Positions 10,916 to 27,100 of a stretch of DNA of 64,000 bases are shown here, in pieces. The notes beneath the pieces were generated by a model. The model saw nothing but the letters and a program-made list of their open reading frames with translations. It searched no databases and was not told the DNA's origin. Source of the DNA: Blastocystis sp. Blastoise (taxonomy: Eukaryota > Sar > Bigyra > Opalinata > Blastocystidae); NCBI GenBank assembly GCA_039096225.1, contig JBBPEB010000007.1, positions 992,001 through 1,056,000 on the forward strand, given 5' to 3'. The position numbers and the translations under genes are program-made. Numbering within the stretch: position 1 is the stretch's first letter; each line of letters starts with the position of its first letter.

Positions 10916-12581
10916 ATGATGCGTATTATTAAGCCCGCTTATATGGCCAGACAAGCTAGAGCTTTCAGCCGTATTACTGTCAACAACATTAATCAAAAGA
11001 TTAGAAATTCTGAATATGCTGTTAGAGGTGAAGTCGTTATTCGTGCTGGTGAAATTGAAAATGAAATGAAGGCTGGAAAGAAGTTCCCCTTCGATAAGCT
11101 TCTTTACTGTAATGTTGGTAATCCTCAAGTATATATATCTACTTGTTTTTCTTATAATTAATTCTATGAAGTTGAATCTAGTACTTATAACTTTATATAT
11201 ATAGTCCATGAAACAAAGACCTATGACATTCCTTAGAGAAGTTCTTGCTCTTACTTCTTACCCTGATCTTATGAATCTTTGTCCTCAAAAGTTCCATTCT
11301 GATGCTATTGATAGAGCTAAGGAACTTCTTGCTGCTAACCCCGGATGTAATCTATATTTTGAATATATATTTTATATTAATTTATTATAATTTAAAAGAA
11401 TTATTTTATAATGCTGACATTTTTACTAAAAAATAATATTTATTAATATATAGGGTGGTTCTGGTGCTTATTCTCACTCCATGGGTGTTCAACAAATCTG
11501 TAAACACGTTGCTGATTTCATTACTCAACGTGATGGTTACAAGGCTGATCCTTCTATGATCTTCTTAACTAATGGTGCTTCTCAAGCTGTCCAAGATGCT
11601 CTTCATATTCTTATTGATGGACCTAAGGATGCTGTTTTAGTTCCTATTCCTCAATATCCTCTTTATTCTGCTTCCATTACTATTGATGGTGGTAAGATGG
11701 TTGGTTATTATCTTGATGAAAAGAAAGAATGGGGTCTTGATATGGATAAACTCAAGAAATCTCTTGCTGATGCTCGTGCTCAAGGTCTTAATGTCAAGGC
11801 TCTTGCTGCTGTTAACCCTGGTAATCCTACTGGTAAGTGTTTCAGCCGTGCTAATATTGAAGAAATTGTTCGTTTCTGTGCTAAGGAAGAACTTTGTATT
11901 CTTGCTGATGAAGTTTATCAAACTAACATCTACAGACCTGGTGATAAATTTGAATCTTTCAGAAAGGTTATTTATGATTTAGGTGAAGAAGCTAAGAATG
12001 TTCAACTTATTTCTTTCCATTCTACTTCCAAGGGTTACTTTGGTGAATGTGGTAGAAGAGGTGGTTACATGGAACTTCATAACTTTGATACTGCTTTTAG
12101 AGATCAACTTTATAAACTTGTTTCTATTTGTTGTTGTTCTAACGTTGATGGTCAATTCACCGTTGATGTTATGATTAATCCTCCTAAACCTGGTCAACCT
12201 TCTTATGAACTTTGGGAACAAGAAAAGAATGGTATCTTAAAGTCTCTTAAGAGAAGAGCTGATAAACTTACTCAAGGTCTCGATAAACTTGATGGTGTTA
12301 GTTGTCAATCTGTTGATGGTGCCTTATATACTTATTTCAAGTTAACTCTTCCTCCTAAGGCTATTGAAGCTGCTAAGAAGAGAGGTTGTGCTCCTGATCA
12401 CATGTATTGTATGGATCTTCTTAATGAAGCTGGTGTCGTTTGTGTTGCTGGTTCTGGTTTCGGTCAAGAAGAAGGTACTTATCACGTTCGTTCTACTATT
12501 CTTCCTCCTGAAGATGAAGTTGAACAAGTTGTTGAAAGAATGGCTAAGTTCCACAACAGCTTCCTTGCTAGATACAAGTAA
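10916..12581 (+). CDS. Alanine aminotransferase (PLP-dependent), 493 aa
   Basis: The enzyme interconverts alanine plus 2-oxoglutarate and pyruvate plus glutamate. Exons: 10916-11128, 11205-11345, 11454-12581. Signature stretches of the ALT subfamily are clear: EYAVRGEVVIRA, NVGNPQ, NPGGSGAYSHSMG, NPGNPTGKCFS, ADEVYQTNIY and SKGYFGECGRRGGYME, with the PLP-binding Lys in HSTSKGYFG at about residue 311. Length fits the family (about 480-500). The first 22 residues (MMRIIKPAYMARQARAFSR) are basic without acidic residues and extend past the conserved core, as in a mitochondrial presequence; this is inference. The second junction has no in-frame GT donor: the frame requires exit after CCC or GGA at 11342-11345, followed by TGTAATC. 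Codons are strongly biased (GCT, GGT, CTT, AAG), suggesting high expression. Confidence 0.93.
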
Positions 12582-13572
12582 ATTAAGTAAAATGTTATAT
12601 TAACATATTACATTTATTTTTGTGTTTCTCTAAGCTTTATATGTGTTAAATATTTTTTGCCTTTACTTCTTTTTTTGTGATTTGATAATAATTTTGAAGC
12701 TTTATTTTTTTTGTGTTTTGTTGTTTTTAAACTAATAATAATATTAAAGACATTTAAATTTTTATTTATTAATAAAAGATATTATACAATTTTGAAAATA
12801 GAATAACAAAACAAAAATTTAATTAACAAATTATTATATATATATAAACCAATATATACTAATATTTATAATAAAAATATATTTTCTGGGGATATATATT
12901 TATTAACAATAAGAATAGATATGGAAATATATATATAAAGAAACTGAATGTAAGAGAAAAGATGAATATATAATAAAAAGAATATTCAAAAGAAAAGAAT
13001 ATTCTACAAAAAAATATATATATAAAACAAATAACATATATAAAGAATAATAAGAAAGAGAAATAAATAAAAAATAGTTTCTGGGTCTATTCAATAAGAA
13101 TTTCTAATGAGTTATTAATCTTTATATATAATTAAAAAAGAGAACGAAGTATATAAGAAACTAGCGAGAAAAAAATCAGATCTAGAGAAATGAATATATA
13201 AAATAAATATATATAATAGAAGTAATAAGAATAAAATAATATACTTAAATGTATATTATTTAGACAGGTTATTATTTACAGATAAATAGTTATGAAGTAT
13301 ATAGATGAAAACAATTAATAGTAACTCATAAAGAGAAACTAAATAAATAAGAAAATAATAAATATAAATATATATAAATAATAAATTTATATATAAATAA
13401 TAAATATATATAAATATATATAAATAATAAATTTATATATATAAAACAAGAAAAATCGTTAAACATGAATATATATATAAGAAAATAAAATCAATAGAAT
13501 TTCTAAAAGAAAAAAAAATAGTAGTAAACTAATTAATATATGAATTAACAAATATATTTAATATTATGCAAT
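12582..13572. other. Intergenic, convergent, AT-rich
   Basis: This 1-kb spacer lies between the ends of alanine aminotransferase and VPS13. It is made of A- and T-runs and short TATAAATA repeats, strongest at about 13340-13445. No gene is seen. Confidence 0.6.
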
Positions 13573-16500
13573 TTACTGTTGATCAACGACAATACTTAAT
13601 TTACCAATAGAATAACTATTATCGAAACGATCTGTAATTTCATTGGTCTTTCGAATATGTTGTGTGTGTTTTGTAGCAAATAATTTAACAGGAGGTAAGT
13701 TTAATATATATTCTGTTTGAGATAATAATTGAATATATACATAAGCATTAAGATTACGTTTTTGAAGATATTCACTTGTATATTTATCTTCTACATTAAT
13801 AACTTTCCCTGTAACTTCCATATTATTACTACTTATACTATAAGGAGTAATATTCTTATATAAACTCTTATTGGTTATATCATCATTTCGACAATTCTCA
13901 ACTAATGTCGATAAACGAGCAATATCTTTATCTGTCTTTTGCATAATCCAAGTATATAATTGTTTTTCATCATCTTCTCCATAAACACGAATCTTATAAA
14001 TATATATACATCCATCTTCTCTCTTTAAATACTTTCCTTTCACAGTATGATGATAAGAAAGAGTTAATCGTTCAATACACATATATTTTATAGTAAATAA
14101 TTGTATAGAAGGAAGTTCACTATAAGTAAGTAATTTATCACGGGGAATTGGATCATCTATATATATATATATATAACAAGGAAATAAAAAAAAATACATT
14201 TAATATAATTTTATAATATAATATAATATAAACAAAAAAATAACAAAAAACAAAAAACAAAAAACAAATATAAATCAATCAAAAAATAAATAAATATACC
14301 TATATCATAAAGTTCAGATAGATGTTCATTAATAAAAGGAGCCAATTCTTCTTTACTGCGAATAGGTATAGAAACAATAATATCACTAATAACCTTTGCA
14401 CAAGCTACAGTAGGACAAACTACATAGACATTTTCTTTGGATTTATTAATAATAATTTCATTATAGAATGTATCTACAGATATATTAAGATTAATAGGAA
14501 TACTCCAAATAACATCACCATTTAATTTTACATAATAAACATTCAAATCGGTTATAATTAAATAATTACAGAAATAATTACAATTTATATAACAAATAAA
14601 TTTATCTTTTTTCTTTTCTTGGAATATACCTCCTCGAATCATATCACTAAATATTAATTGACCAACACTACTAAAACTATCATATATTCTTAAAATATCA
14701 TCTTGATAAATAAAACGAGGAACACGTTCACGTTCTAAACTAATCTCTTCATTGGTTAAAGTCTTAACGGTATCCAATATATTTGTAGCTTCATCAGCTA
14801 AACCAGCTAATGGTTTTGCTACAAGTCCTACTACACCTGTACCAACACCTTTAAAGAATCCAAGAGCACCTTGTTCTTTAGCACCATGTACTGGATCTAA
14901 TACAAAACCAACAGCAGCTTCTTTCAATCCATAAACAAATCCTTTCTTACCTTCAGCTCTTCCTTCATTAAATTCTTTATCACCACTAATAGAAGCCATA
15001 AAATTACCTATAGTACCTGTCATCTTACTAGCACTATTAAATACACCATAAGTAGTAGAAGAAAGAAGTTTCTTTGTACCACGACCAACACCTTTAGCAA
15101 ATTCACCTGGTCCTTTAACTATACCTTGAGCAGGTTCATAGAAGAATGCTTTGACACCACTACCTACATTATCAATTAGACTAAATGGACTACCTATAAT
15201 ATCAACAGAAGCAACGATCTTATAAACATTACGCATTATTTGAGATATATAATGAGACATAATCTTAGCAATAAATTCATCTTGAGATTGTAAAATATCC
15301 GTGAAAAAGAGAGCATTCATAGAGATCTTAGCTTCATCTAGATTTCCAAGAGCAGTAGATACAGTATCGATAACAAGAGAAAGTGGTAAGAACATAGGAT
15401 CATTAGGAAGGAATGAAGAAGAAAGAGGATGAGAAGGATCCATTTTATTTGTAAGAACTAATTGTATAGGTTGTAATTCTAATGTTTCTATAAATATTTT
15501 ACTATCAGAAGCCATTTCATCAGGAAGAATAATTGGTCTAAAGAAATAAAAAATAATAATGATATGTATAATTTTAAATATTTATTGTAAAATAAAATTA
15601 GTTTAAAATGTATATATATATATATATTAAATAAGAATAATAAATATAATAATAAAGATATATATATATACCTAACAAATAGAGGATTTAATCCAATAAC
15701 TTCAGTTCCCTTCTTACGTTCAGTTTCATATAAAGTGGAAGGAATGCTACTTAATAAGGAGAGGAGAGATACTAATATATAACTATCACTATACACACGA
15801 ATCTCCTATATAGATAATTCAATAGTAATATATTAAGATATAATAATAATAATAATATACTAAGGTTATTTAAATATAGAATAAATAATATATATATATA
15901 TATATACTTGTAGAAGTAGAGAGAGATATTCTATATAAAGAACTGATGGATGTGAAGGCATAATAAGAGATAAAGAGAAGAAACTATTATCTGTATTATT
16001 AATAGAAGGAGAACCAACAAATACATTCTTATCTACAGTGAGTAATTGATTATCTATTTGGAATTTACCAAGCTATATAATGGTAAGTATTATAAGTATA
16101 ATAATAATAATAATAAACCATATAAATATAATAAACACATAAATATAATAAATAAAATAATAAATATAATATATACCTTCATTTCTACCGTTTGTGTTTT
16201 ATTAACAAGTGAATCATAAGTAATATCAAAGTTCTTACAACATATATAAAGTAATTCCTTAGGAGTACTATCAATAAGACTAATACCAAATCCTTCCATA
16301 CTAACAGTAACATTAATATTACATATATCTTTTTCACTAGGAGGAGCAACCCAGAAAGTATCTAAATTCAAATAAGTACCAAAACCAGAAATAGACTTCT
16401 TTATATTATAAACCATATCTTCTTTAATAATATCAATAGTAGTAGAATAAAAACATTTATTTAAGTCTTTTATATCTATATCTTGACCTTCAGGAGCTTC

Positions 16501-19500
16501 TGCTTTTGTTGTTTCTTTATATACACCCCATACTTGTATTTCACATTTATTCATATCTTGTGTCTTTCCCCACGGGAATGTGAACTGTTCACCAATATGC
16601 ATAGAAAATGTTGTTACTTCTATAAAATAGTAATTGTTTATATAGTAATAATTATATATTAAGATAAAATATAACGAAGAAAAGAAATAAAAATTAAAAA
16701 AAAATAATAAAAATAAATATAAAATAAGAATAAAAAAATAATAATAATAATAATATAAAAAAAAATAAAAATAAAAATAAGAATAAAAAAAAAATAATAA
16801 TAATAATAATATAAAAATAAAAATAAAAATAAACCCCTCTATATATATACTTTGAGAGACCTTCGCGAATTCAATAGAAATTGGTCTTTCTGAATAATTA
16901 TTAAAGTTATCTAATCCATCTTGATCGATTAATTTCATACCATTCACTCTTCTTAAATATAAACCAGGATGAATCTTATAATAATCAGCAGCACTACCAC
17001 CATAAACTTCTTTTACTTGTAATTTATCTCGTTCACCAACCATACATGTAAAACCTAAATCATCTTCTTCAAAATCAACTATAAATCCATTATTCTTTTC
17101 TTCCTTTTCTATTTCTCTACATACTTTAGAAGTTAAAGTACAATCACCAATAGTTGCAGTAATATAAAGAGAATCACAATCAGCAGGTATTTGGGGTAAT
17201 TGATTAATACTATTAATAATAATACTATATCCTTTATTCTTTTCTAATTCTTCAACAGCCTTTAAAGCTTTTACACTTGGATTAAAACTATTAAAAGCAG
17301 ATTTCGTTTGTCCACTCTTCTTCATAAGATCACGTGCAGTATCAATATCAACTTCAGGACTGTCTGCTATATAATCAAATGTATTCTTAGCAACATTCAA
17401 AACATCTTCTTTAGTACTATTACGATCTTCAATAGAATTAATTAAAGCATCAGTAATAGAAGGATATCGAATCTTAGCACGATTTGAATGATCAACATAT
17501 TTATTAATATATTGAGCTGTCTTATTTTCTTTATCTCCTTCTATAGAAGAAGCAGCTTCACTTGTATTCTTTATATAATTTTCTATTTCAGTATTCATAC
17601 ATACTATATATTCACCTACTTCTTGTACTATATCTTGATTGTCTACCATACGAACAGTCTCAGCAATAAGATTATTTGTACCTGTCATAAAATTAACATA
17701 TACATAACCACCAAATTTATAATCATTTTCGGGATCATAGCAAGGAACACGGAAACGATATAAAGTATTATCTTCTAAATCTTTTAAGTTAATTGTACCT
17801 ATGTAACCAGTATATGGACTTAAAACATCATAACGAACACATAAACGGAATTCTAATATATCAGGCTTTGATTTAGTTAAGAAGATTTCTTTATTATAAT
17901 AAGCTAAAATACCATTATAAGTATCAGTGGCTGCTTTCTTTTCATCTCCTTCCATTTCTACATAACTAGTTATAGAAGTCTTATTATTAATCTTTAAATC
18001 ACTTGCATATCTATATTTTATATATAAGTATTGTTTTCCTTCATGATTATCTTTTATTTCTTGTACTCGACGAGTTATATTAGCATATAATGTTTGAAGA
18101 TCTTTATAAGTCTGTACATATTTAGCTAAATATTCATTATAACTATTTAATATATATGACTTTATATATTCTTGATTCTTATTTTGTAAAGTAATATAAT
18201 CATCTTCAAAGATTAATAACTATAAAGTTATAGTATTATTAATAATAATAAACATAATAATAATATATATATATAACAAATATATAACAAATATATAGCA
18301 AATACAATAAATATAATAATAATAAAATCAAGTATATACCTTAGAAGCTTTATCAATATCCATATAAATATTAACTTTCTTATTCTTATATCTCTTTAAA
18401 GAAATAGTTTGTTTCGATATAATTTCTTCAATATTCATCTTCTTTACATATTTATATCGTTCTACACTTTCAGGATCACCAACTTTCTTCATATAAATAA
18501 ATATATAATTAGATCCTTGAGGATCCACTTTAATATATTTCGTAGAAGTAGCAGGAGAGAGACAAAGAGAAGTAGAAAGAGGAGCACCTTCTTGTTGTAT
18601 ATATATATTAAGATCTAATGTACTATTTGATATACAATAAGGAATCTCAGATAAGGACTATGAAAATGAAATTATAGTCATATATATTCATATATACATG
18701 AAAAATTAATATAATAAAATAAAATAATATAATATAATAAAATAATATAATATAAAATAATAAAATAATAAAATAATAAAATAATAAAATAATATAATAT
18801 AATAAAATAATAAAATAAATATTATATAAATATATATATATACAAGGGGTCTAAAAACAACACAGATATAGCCTAAGTTTTGTTTAATAATAACTTTAAA
18901 ACGTTTATCATTATAACGGCAATCTTCTTTTTCTTGATGTTTATCGATATTAATTTCTAATTCTCTATCTGTATTACTAACATCTATCTTCTTATCTAAT
19001 ACTATACAATATTCACCAATTGTATTTAAATCAATTTCACTACTATATACATAAGAATCGGTATTATCAGTAGAACTATCAATATTCATGCATAAATGAT
19101 TAGCATAAGCACAGGAAGGGGGATTATAAACAGAAATAGTATTACTCACTAAGGAGAATGCAGGTAAAGAAGGATGTTGACGAAGCTATATATAGAGGAT
19201 AAGATAGTATACAATAAGTTATTATATATAATAGAATAGATAATTATATATAATAGAATAGATAATTATATATAATAGAATAAAATATCTATATATATAT
19301 ATATATACAAGTATATTATATTTGGTTTCATTCTTGACTATATATTGATTTGTAATAGTAACAAGGAAGGAATAAATAAATTGATCAGGAGCACGTGCTA
19401 TAGATACATTATATATATATTGAGAACCATTCTCTCCTTCTACCTATATATAGAGTAATATATATAATAGAAAATATATATAGATTAATAATGTATATAT

Positions 19501-19572
19501 AGATATATATACTTTAACTTGATTATCTACACCAAGAGTATCAATTGAAAAAGCATCACTCATTTTACTATC

Positions 19573-19603
<31 letters not shown>

Positions 19604-19873
19604 TAATAAATAATATATAATTTATAAAATTATATATAATATATAATAATATAGAATGAATAATATATACCTCTCATATAAAGTTGTACTTTATTCTTCT
19701 TATTAGCAGGATCAATGAATCCAAATAATCGCGGGAATATATAGTTTTCATCTTTACAATTCATATACTTAGGTACATCTGGTATTTCGCTACTTGTAAA
19801 TATACGTGTTTCTGATTCAGGTAAGTGAACAGTTGTTTTATCCGAAGAATATATACTAAAAGATGATAATAAT

Positions 19874-19928
<55 letters not shown>

Positions 19929-22900
19929 TATATATATATATCAAATTGTAATAAAACTCAATAATTAATAGTAAAATAATAATAAACATAATAATAATAA
20001 ACATAATAATAATAATATATATACGAGAGAGGGTGTTCAGTTCTGTTAACGATAAGGAATTGAGGGTATATACTAATACAATAACAGCCGGTATCGTCCT
20101 TCTTAATATCATAAGATAAATATATAGTACCAGTAATCTCTGATGAATAAGAGAAACATTTCTTACTTACTTCCAGCTATATAGATAGATGTAATGTATT
20201 AATAAATGAATATATATAATATATATTATATAGAATAATATAGAATAATATAGAATAATATAGAATAATATAGAATAATATAGAATAATATAGAATAATA
20301 TAGAATAATATATACAGGAATATAAGCTAATGTATCTTTTTCTCCATATATAGTAATAAATATTTTCTTTTCAAATATATCAACACTATTAACATATTGT
20401 TCTGCACCCATTTCAATTGTATTTGTTGTCTTATTCACATCTATATATATATATATTTTAATAATAAATAATAATTATATATATAATAACTATATATATA
20501 TATATACATTTTTCTTCCATTTCCTTATATTCATAGATGCTATAGTTAATAGGAACAGGACAACAATTACTTATCTTCATAATATCACTGAAAACGCACG
20601 TGTATAGAGTTAATGACGACTTCTCCGTCACTACTTCTGAAGTAGTAACTTCTGACTATATATATACATAATGAGAAATAAGAATTCTATAATAATATAT
20701 ATATAATATATAATATATATATATACGAAAATATAATAAGGTTTATTGATATCATAAAGATTGAAACATCTATTGATATTATTATTATATATATTACAAA
20801 GTAATATATCTCTTCTTTCCTTACTATTCTCATGCTGCATAACTTCAAGACTACCTATATATATATATAATAAATATAAACATAATAAATATAAATAAAT
20901 ATAAATATAAAAAAAAAAAAAATAAATATAATAAACATAAAATAAATATAATAAACATATCATAAATATAATAAACATAAAATAAATATAAACATATCAT
21001 AAATATAAATATAATAATAACACAATATGTATATACCATTTTCAATATAAGTGACAGGAATAAAACATGATTCATCTCGTTTTATAATACATAATTCTTG
21101 TTTACATGTATCAATATTACGTTTATCTTCAATTAAATTCAAATATAGAGGATCTTTGCATTTATTATGAATACATAAATTACTCTCTATCTTTACGATT
21201 TTTTGTCCATTTTTAGAGTCTACGTGAGTAATAATATTTCCCACTACTTGAGCATTCTTATATAGGGTAGTACATTGTTGAACTTCTATATCTACATTAA
21301 TATAGATTTCATCAAAATCACCTATTTTCACACTAATAATACGATTATTTACATATTTATCTTCCATATTATAAGCACGTAAAGGAAGAGAAGGATGAGC
21401 AGGTAAAATAGTAGTAACAGTTTCTCCTTCTTCAACTAATGTATACCCAGGTTTTAATAAATAAGGGACTTTTGTAGAAGTACCATCCGTATTATTATTA
21501 CTATTAGCATCTTTAGGTGTATTTACAGTAGGTAAAGAAACAGCAAAACTAACATGACGACCTTCTTTTTTAACCGCGGGAGTATTTGTATTAGTAGTAG
21601 TAGTAGTAGTAGTAGTAGTAGCATTATTATTATCAGTATTATTACTAATATTATTAGTATCAGAGAGAGTAGAAATTTGTGATTTCTTCATATATAACGG
21701 TTTATGAGCATGAATCTGTCGATCTAACGTATCAAATGCAATCATCCAATCTTCACGTGACTCAAGATCTCGTGCACGTGCAACTAACTTTGTGTTTTGT
21801 ACTTGTATAACGAATGTATTAGGCATACATTTATTAGGAGGAGGAAGGAGATTGACTTGATCTGAAAGTATCTGAATATCTTGAGTATAAGGAGATGGAT
21901 TCATATCATCACAAGAAACAGGATTTGTAGGTATATAAGAATATAAACGGAAATAAGGAGAATCCTTATAAAGTTCTATATAACAAGGATGAAACTTCTG
22001 ATCTATAGACTATATATATAATAAGATAGAATACTATAATAAACAAATATATATATATATAAACATAAATAAATTAAAAAAAATACTTTAATATCAAAGC
22101 AATCAATAATTCCCGTGAATATCGGTTGTTCATACATAGTTGATTTATAGATAAAATCTTCTTTTTCTTTTATATATTGATATATATTACCGTCTTGTAC
22201 TACTTTATATTGTAAAGGTAATCCATAGTTATTATATATAGAGATATAATATCCTTTCATTTGACTATTACTGCGTGTTGATTTATCTTCTAAACTCTGA
22301 GATAATAAGAGTAATTGAGTTAAGAAAGCAATAGAGATATTAATATTCATAATAACATCACTATGAATGGCTATAGTAGTATAAGAAAGAGAAGAAGGAG
22401 ATAAAGAGGAAGAACTATCACGAATCTTAGCTAAACGTTGTTTCTATATGGAAATATACGTTTATATTTTAAATATATAATTATTTTGTATTTATTATAT
22501 ATATAAAATAATGAATTAAGATAAAATATCAATTATATAATTGTAATAGTAAATATTACAAAAGATATAATATAATCATATAACAATATATATATTAATA
22601 ATAGAACAATAATAATAGTATAGAATAATAAAATCTATATAATAATAACATCTATATACAATAATATGTTTAGGTAATTGTGTATAGCTAATAAACATAT
22701 GCCAAGGTTCAAAGAGAGGTTCCCATTCACACAATGTCTTATTATAATATTCTGCATAAATAGCAACAACCATATTAATATAAGTATCTTCAGGAGACAT
22801 ACGAACTGTTAATTCTATATCTGTTAAATCAAATTCTATTACAGGAAGAGATAAATCATTAGCATCATTAACTACAGTAAACTTTACATTATGAATATCT

Positions 22901-24158
22901 ACATTAAAATTAATTGTAGTTGTAGAAATAGTTTCTATATCATTTTGAGCTTCAGTTACTTTCTCTTCAATATCATCTAAATCTTTCAAATCTTTGATTT
23001 TCTTATCAATTTTCTTTACAGGAGTTGCATCTTCTTTTGAAGGGAATAATGTATTTAAGAAAGACATAAATAAATTCATATCTAAAATACCAAATCTTAA
23101 ATACACAATATTACTCATTTTATAATTACCCTTAATAGAAGCAAAATGATCATTCAATTCAACATCAATATACATATCAAAGGGTTGAATACTATCATAT
23201 ACAGTAGGAGGAGGAATAATAAGTGTGTCATTTGTACGGCAACCACGAATATTCTTAACAGCAAGATCTACAAGACAATCATCATTAGGGAATAAATGTA
23301 CTTTTAATGAAGTATCTAAAGTAAATAAATAAACAGAAGCATCAGCAATATGTGGATCCTCAACAATATATATAGATGGCTTTTCAACAAAGAAACTGAA
23401 ATATACATCCATATTCATAGCTATACAGATATAATCAATAAGTTATATTATAAATATATTATAAATATATATAATATATATATATATATTATATATATAT
23501 TATATATATGTTATATGTTATATATATATATATATTTATATACAAGTAGGTTTTTTAGGTCCTTCAAGAGCTTCTTTCTTTTTAGTTTCTTCTTCTTTTT
23601 TCTTTGTTTCTTCTTCTTCCTTCTTTTTCTCTTCTTCTGTTTTTTCAGGTCCTGCTAAAGCTCTAGTTTTCCAATCTAATAAGTCCCAAATTAAAGTTGT
23701 AGGTAATATTCTCATACTACCCATTCTTAAGGATATATGCATATACATAACATCATCATGTTTATTCTTAGAAGTAACATAATTAGGACATATTACATTA
23801 TAATCAGATACTTTTCGATTCTTCATTTCCATTAATAATGTCATACAAGGACGATTCAAATCTCCGAATTTCATTGGCTTCTTATAACTTGGAAGAACTT
23901 GATTGGTTTGACGACTATCTGCTATTTCTATATATGATAAAGTTAAACCAATATCACGTTTCTCTGAATCTTGATGGAAATGAACATTCATCTCACCAAT
24001 ATCTAATATACTTAAGGAATCCTATATATTATTTATATTATTATTTATATTATTTGTATTCGTAGTAATATATATCATAATAATAATTAACTTATTTATA
24101 TATATATCTAATTTATAAATAAATGTAAAAAAAATAGTTAATATTTAAAAAATCAAAG

Positions 24159-24192
<34 letters not shown>

Positions 24193-27100
24193 TTGATGCT
24201 TTCCCATCTGTTCATATATTTCAATTCCTTTCATATGTTCATCATAGCCTCCATAATTATTGGATAGTTCTATACATATACCATCTAAACAGAAATCTAA
24301 ATTAATAATAGAAGCTACACCTGGAGCAGTTGGTGTTTCTTCCTCTTCATCTTCATCATCATCTTCATCATCATCTTCATCATCATTAGATTCAACATTT
24401 GTTCCATTCTTCTTTTTATTCTTATTCTTATCTTTATTACTCTCTTCTTCTTCTTCTTCTTCTTTTTCTTCTTCATCTCCTTCTATTACAACATCTAAAT
24501 TATCATCAACAATTTTACTAATACCACGACTAGCTCTTAAAGCAATTTCATTATCTAATACTATAGGACTAGTATTCATAAAATCATCATTTACCTCTTC
24601 TATAGATAATTCTTCTTCTTTTTCTCCCATATTTTCGCTTAATATAGCTAAAATCATCTGAACTTGTTTTTCACTAACAGCAAAAGCAATCTTAGTAATC
24701 TTTATAGCTACATCACATTGTATATCAACACGAACAACTAAAAGCATCTCTACACCACCCATAAGAGCTTGATAAATATAATCATATTCAGGAGAAGATT
24801 TAGGAGTTAAACGATCATCTGTATCTTTTAATCCTTTTGGAACAGCAAGAGCAGATACTAATTTCATACCTTGGAAATGAATAGATATTGTATTTAAAGG
24901 TATTAAATGATCTTTAACAATACGAGCAATATTAGTAGTACGAGGAGTAATAGCAGAAGTAATTGGATCTATATAAGTAGTATCTTCTTCTATCCATTCA
25001 TTATCACTATCAATAGCATCTTCAAATTCATCATCACTCTCAAATGAATCTACAGTCTCTTTAGTATTGGAATTCATAGTAGTAGCATTAGGATCAATAT
25101 AAGTAGAAGGAAGAGGAGGAGGCATATTATTAATAGCAATTGTACCCATTTCAAATCGTAATAATTCTTGACTATTTGAATTACGAGGAATAACAATCAT
25201 AACATTATTAAATAATATATCAATTAAAGGTATAGGTACACCTCCATTTGTCATTTCATCTTTTGAAGAAGTACTTTCATCAGGTAATATAGGGACAGTA
25301 AATCCATTACTATCAACATAAGTAGAAGGTTTGGGCTCTTCTTTAATAGGTTTTTCTTTCTTATTCATTTTCTTAGATTTCTTATTCTTCTTATTTGTAC
25401 TACTATTATCTTCTTCATCTTCATCTTCTTCATTAATTGCTTCTAAATTATTCATATTTGCTATTTGTACACCTTGAATAGAATTCATAGTAGAAGTAAC
25501 AGCAGGAACAGTAGGAGCAGGAGAAGACATAAGAGCAAGAGCATCTGCTAAAATACCTTCAGAATAATAAGCTAATAATTGATTGATATATATATATCTA
25601 AATGTTATTTCAGGAGATTCCATTAATACTTTAGCAGATATATCATATCCTATAGAATAGTCATTCATATATAAAAAAGATATAATAAAGAAATTAATAT
25701 TATTTTAATATAGTAAAAAGAAAATGTTGATTTGTTTGAATGTTAAAAATAATAATAAATAATAATATATAATAATATATAATAATATATAATAATATAT
25801 AATAATAAATAATAATATATAATAATATATAATAATATATAATAATAAATAATAATAAATAATAATATATAATAATATATAATAATAAATAATAATAATA
25901 AATAATAAATAATAAATAATAAATAATAATATATATACCAGGATATTGTGGATATTTCTTAGAATTATACATAATAACATCAAAAGTAAAGAAATCATTA
26001 TTCTTTTCATCTTTAATAACTCGAATAATATAAGGATAAAGACCTTGAGAAGGTGATTTATCTTGAATAGTAATATCACCCAATCCTCCCTTAACACACA
26101 TAGTGCCTGCAGACATATTAAACATTAAATTGAATTTATCCATAGATATTAATAATAATGGACTTGTTGTCTCCTAAAAATATAGTGTAATTAATATATA
26201 AACATATATATATTATTAGTAGATATATTCATTATTATGATGATTATATTTATTGATATATATAATAGTGATAAAAAAATATTTAATATATCCATAAATA
26301 AAAAAAATTAATATATATATACAGTATTAAGAACAAGATTGATTCTCCCAAGTTCAACATAAGCAAATATAGTCTTACGATTCCAATCCCCAAAGAATTC
26401 AGGTTCTTCTTTTGGTTTTTCATCTTTAGGTTTATTATAAGCTTCTTTAGCTTTAGCTATAAGTGAGTCTCTAGTCTTTTTAACATATCCTGATGCAGCA
26501 GAAGTAAGAGAAGAGATAGAAGAACGAGAAGCAGAAGAAGCAATTGATTCTTTATCACCTAAATCTTCATTCTTAAAGAAGAAGGAAAGAAGAGAATATA
26601 TAGTTGATGGATTCACAAATACTATATATATATAATAAAATTTAAAAAAAAGAAGAAGAAACAAAAGAAAAATGAATTAATAAATCAATATATATAATAA
26701 TAATAATAATAAATATAATAAAAATTATAATAAATATAAATATAAATAATATAATAATAATAATCAAAAAAAAAAAATAATAAATATATAATATATTAAA
26801 AAAACATATATATATATTTAAATAAAAAAATAGAATAAAGAACATACTACTCATAGCTCCAAATTTCACTTTTACGACCATATCCCCTTCAACATCATTA
26901 TATATAGGAGATAATTCTTGTACCATATATACATCTATAGTAACCATTTTATTCTCTGTAGTTTCCTTTAAATCACGAGTAGCAACTTCACAATGTTCAT
27001 CTATATCTTCAGATATATACATATATTGTTTCTTTCCATTATGAATTAATGTTTCACGATGACCATCATGTATATATATAGTATCTAAAGTCATTTTCAC

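Noticed and set aside
11637-12554. Several minus-strand frames opposite alanine aminotransferase
   Set aside because: Antisense shadows of a strongly biased coding sequence.
23721-23760. aaggatat on plus (ATATCCTT on minus) as another U12 donor
   Set aside because: It lies inside a VPS13 exon that is needed in full (YMHISLRMGS); a chance match.
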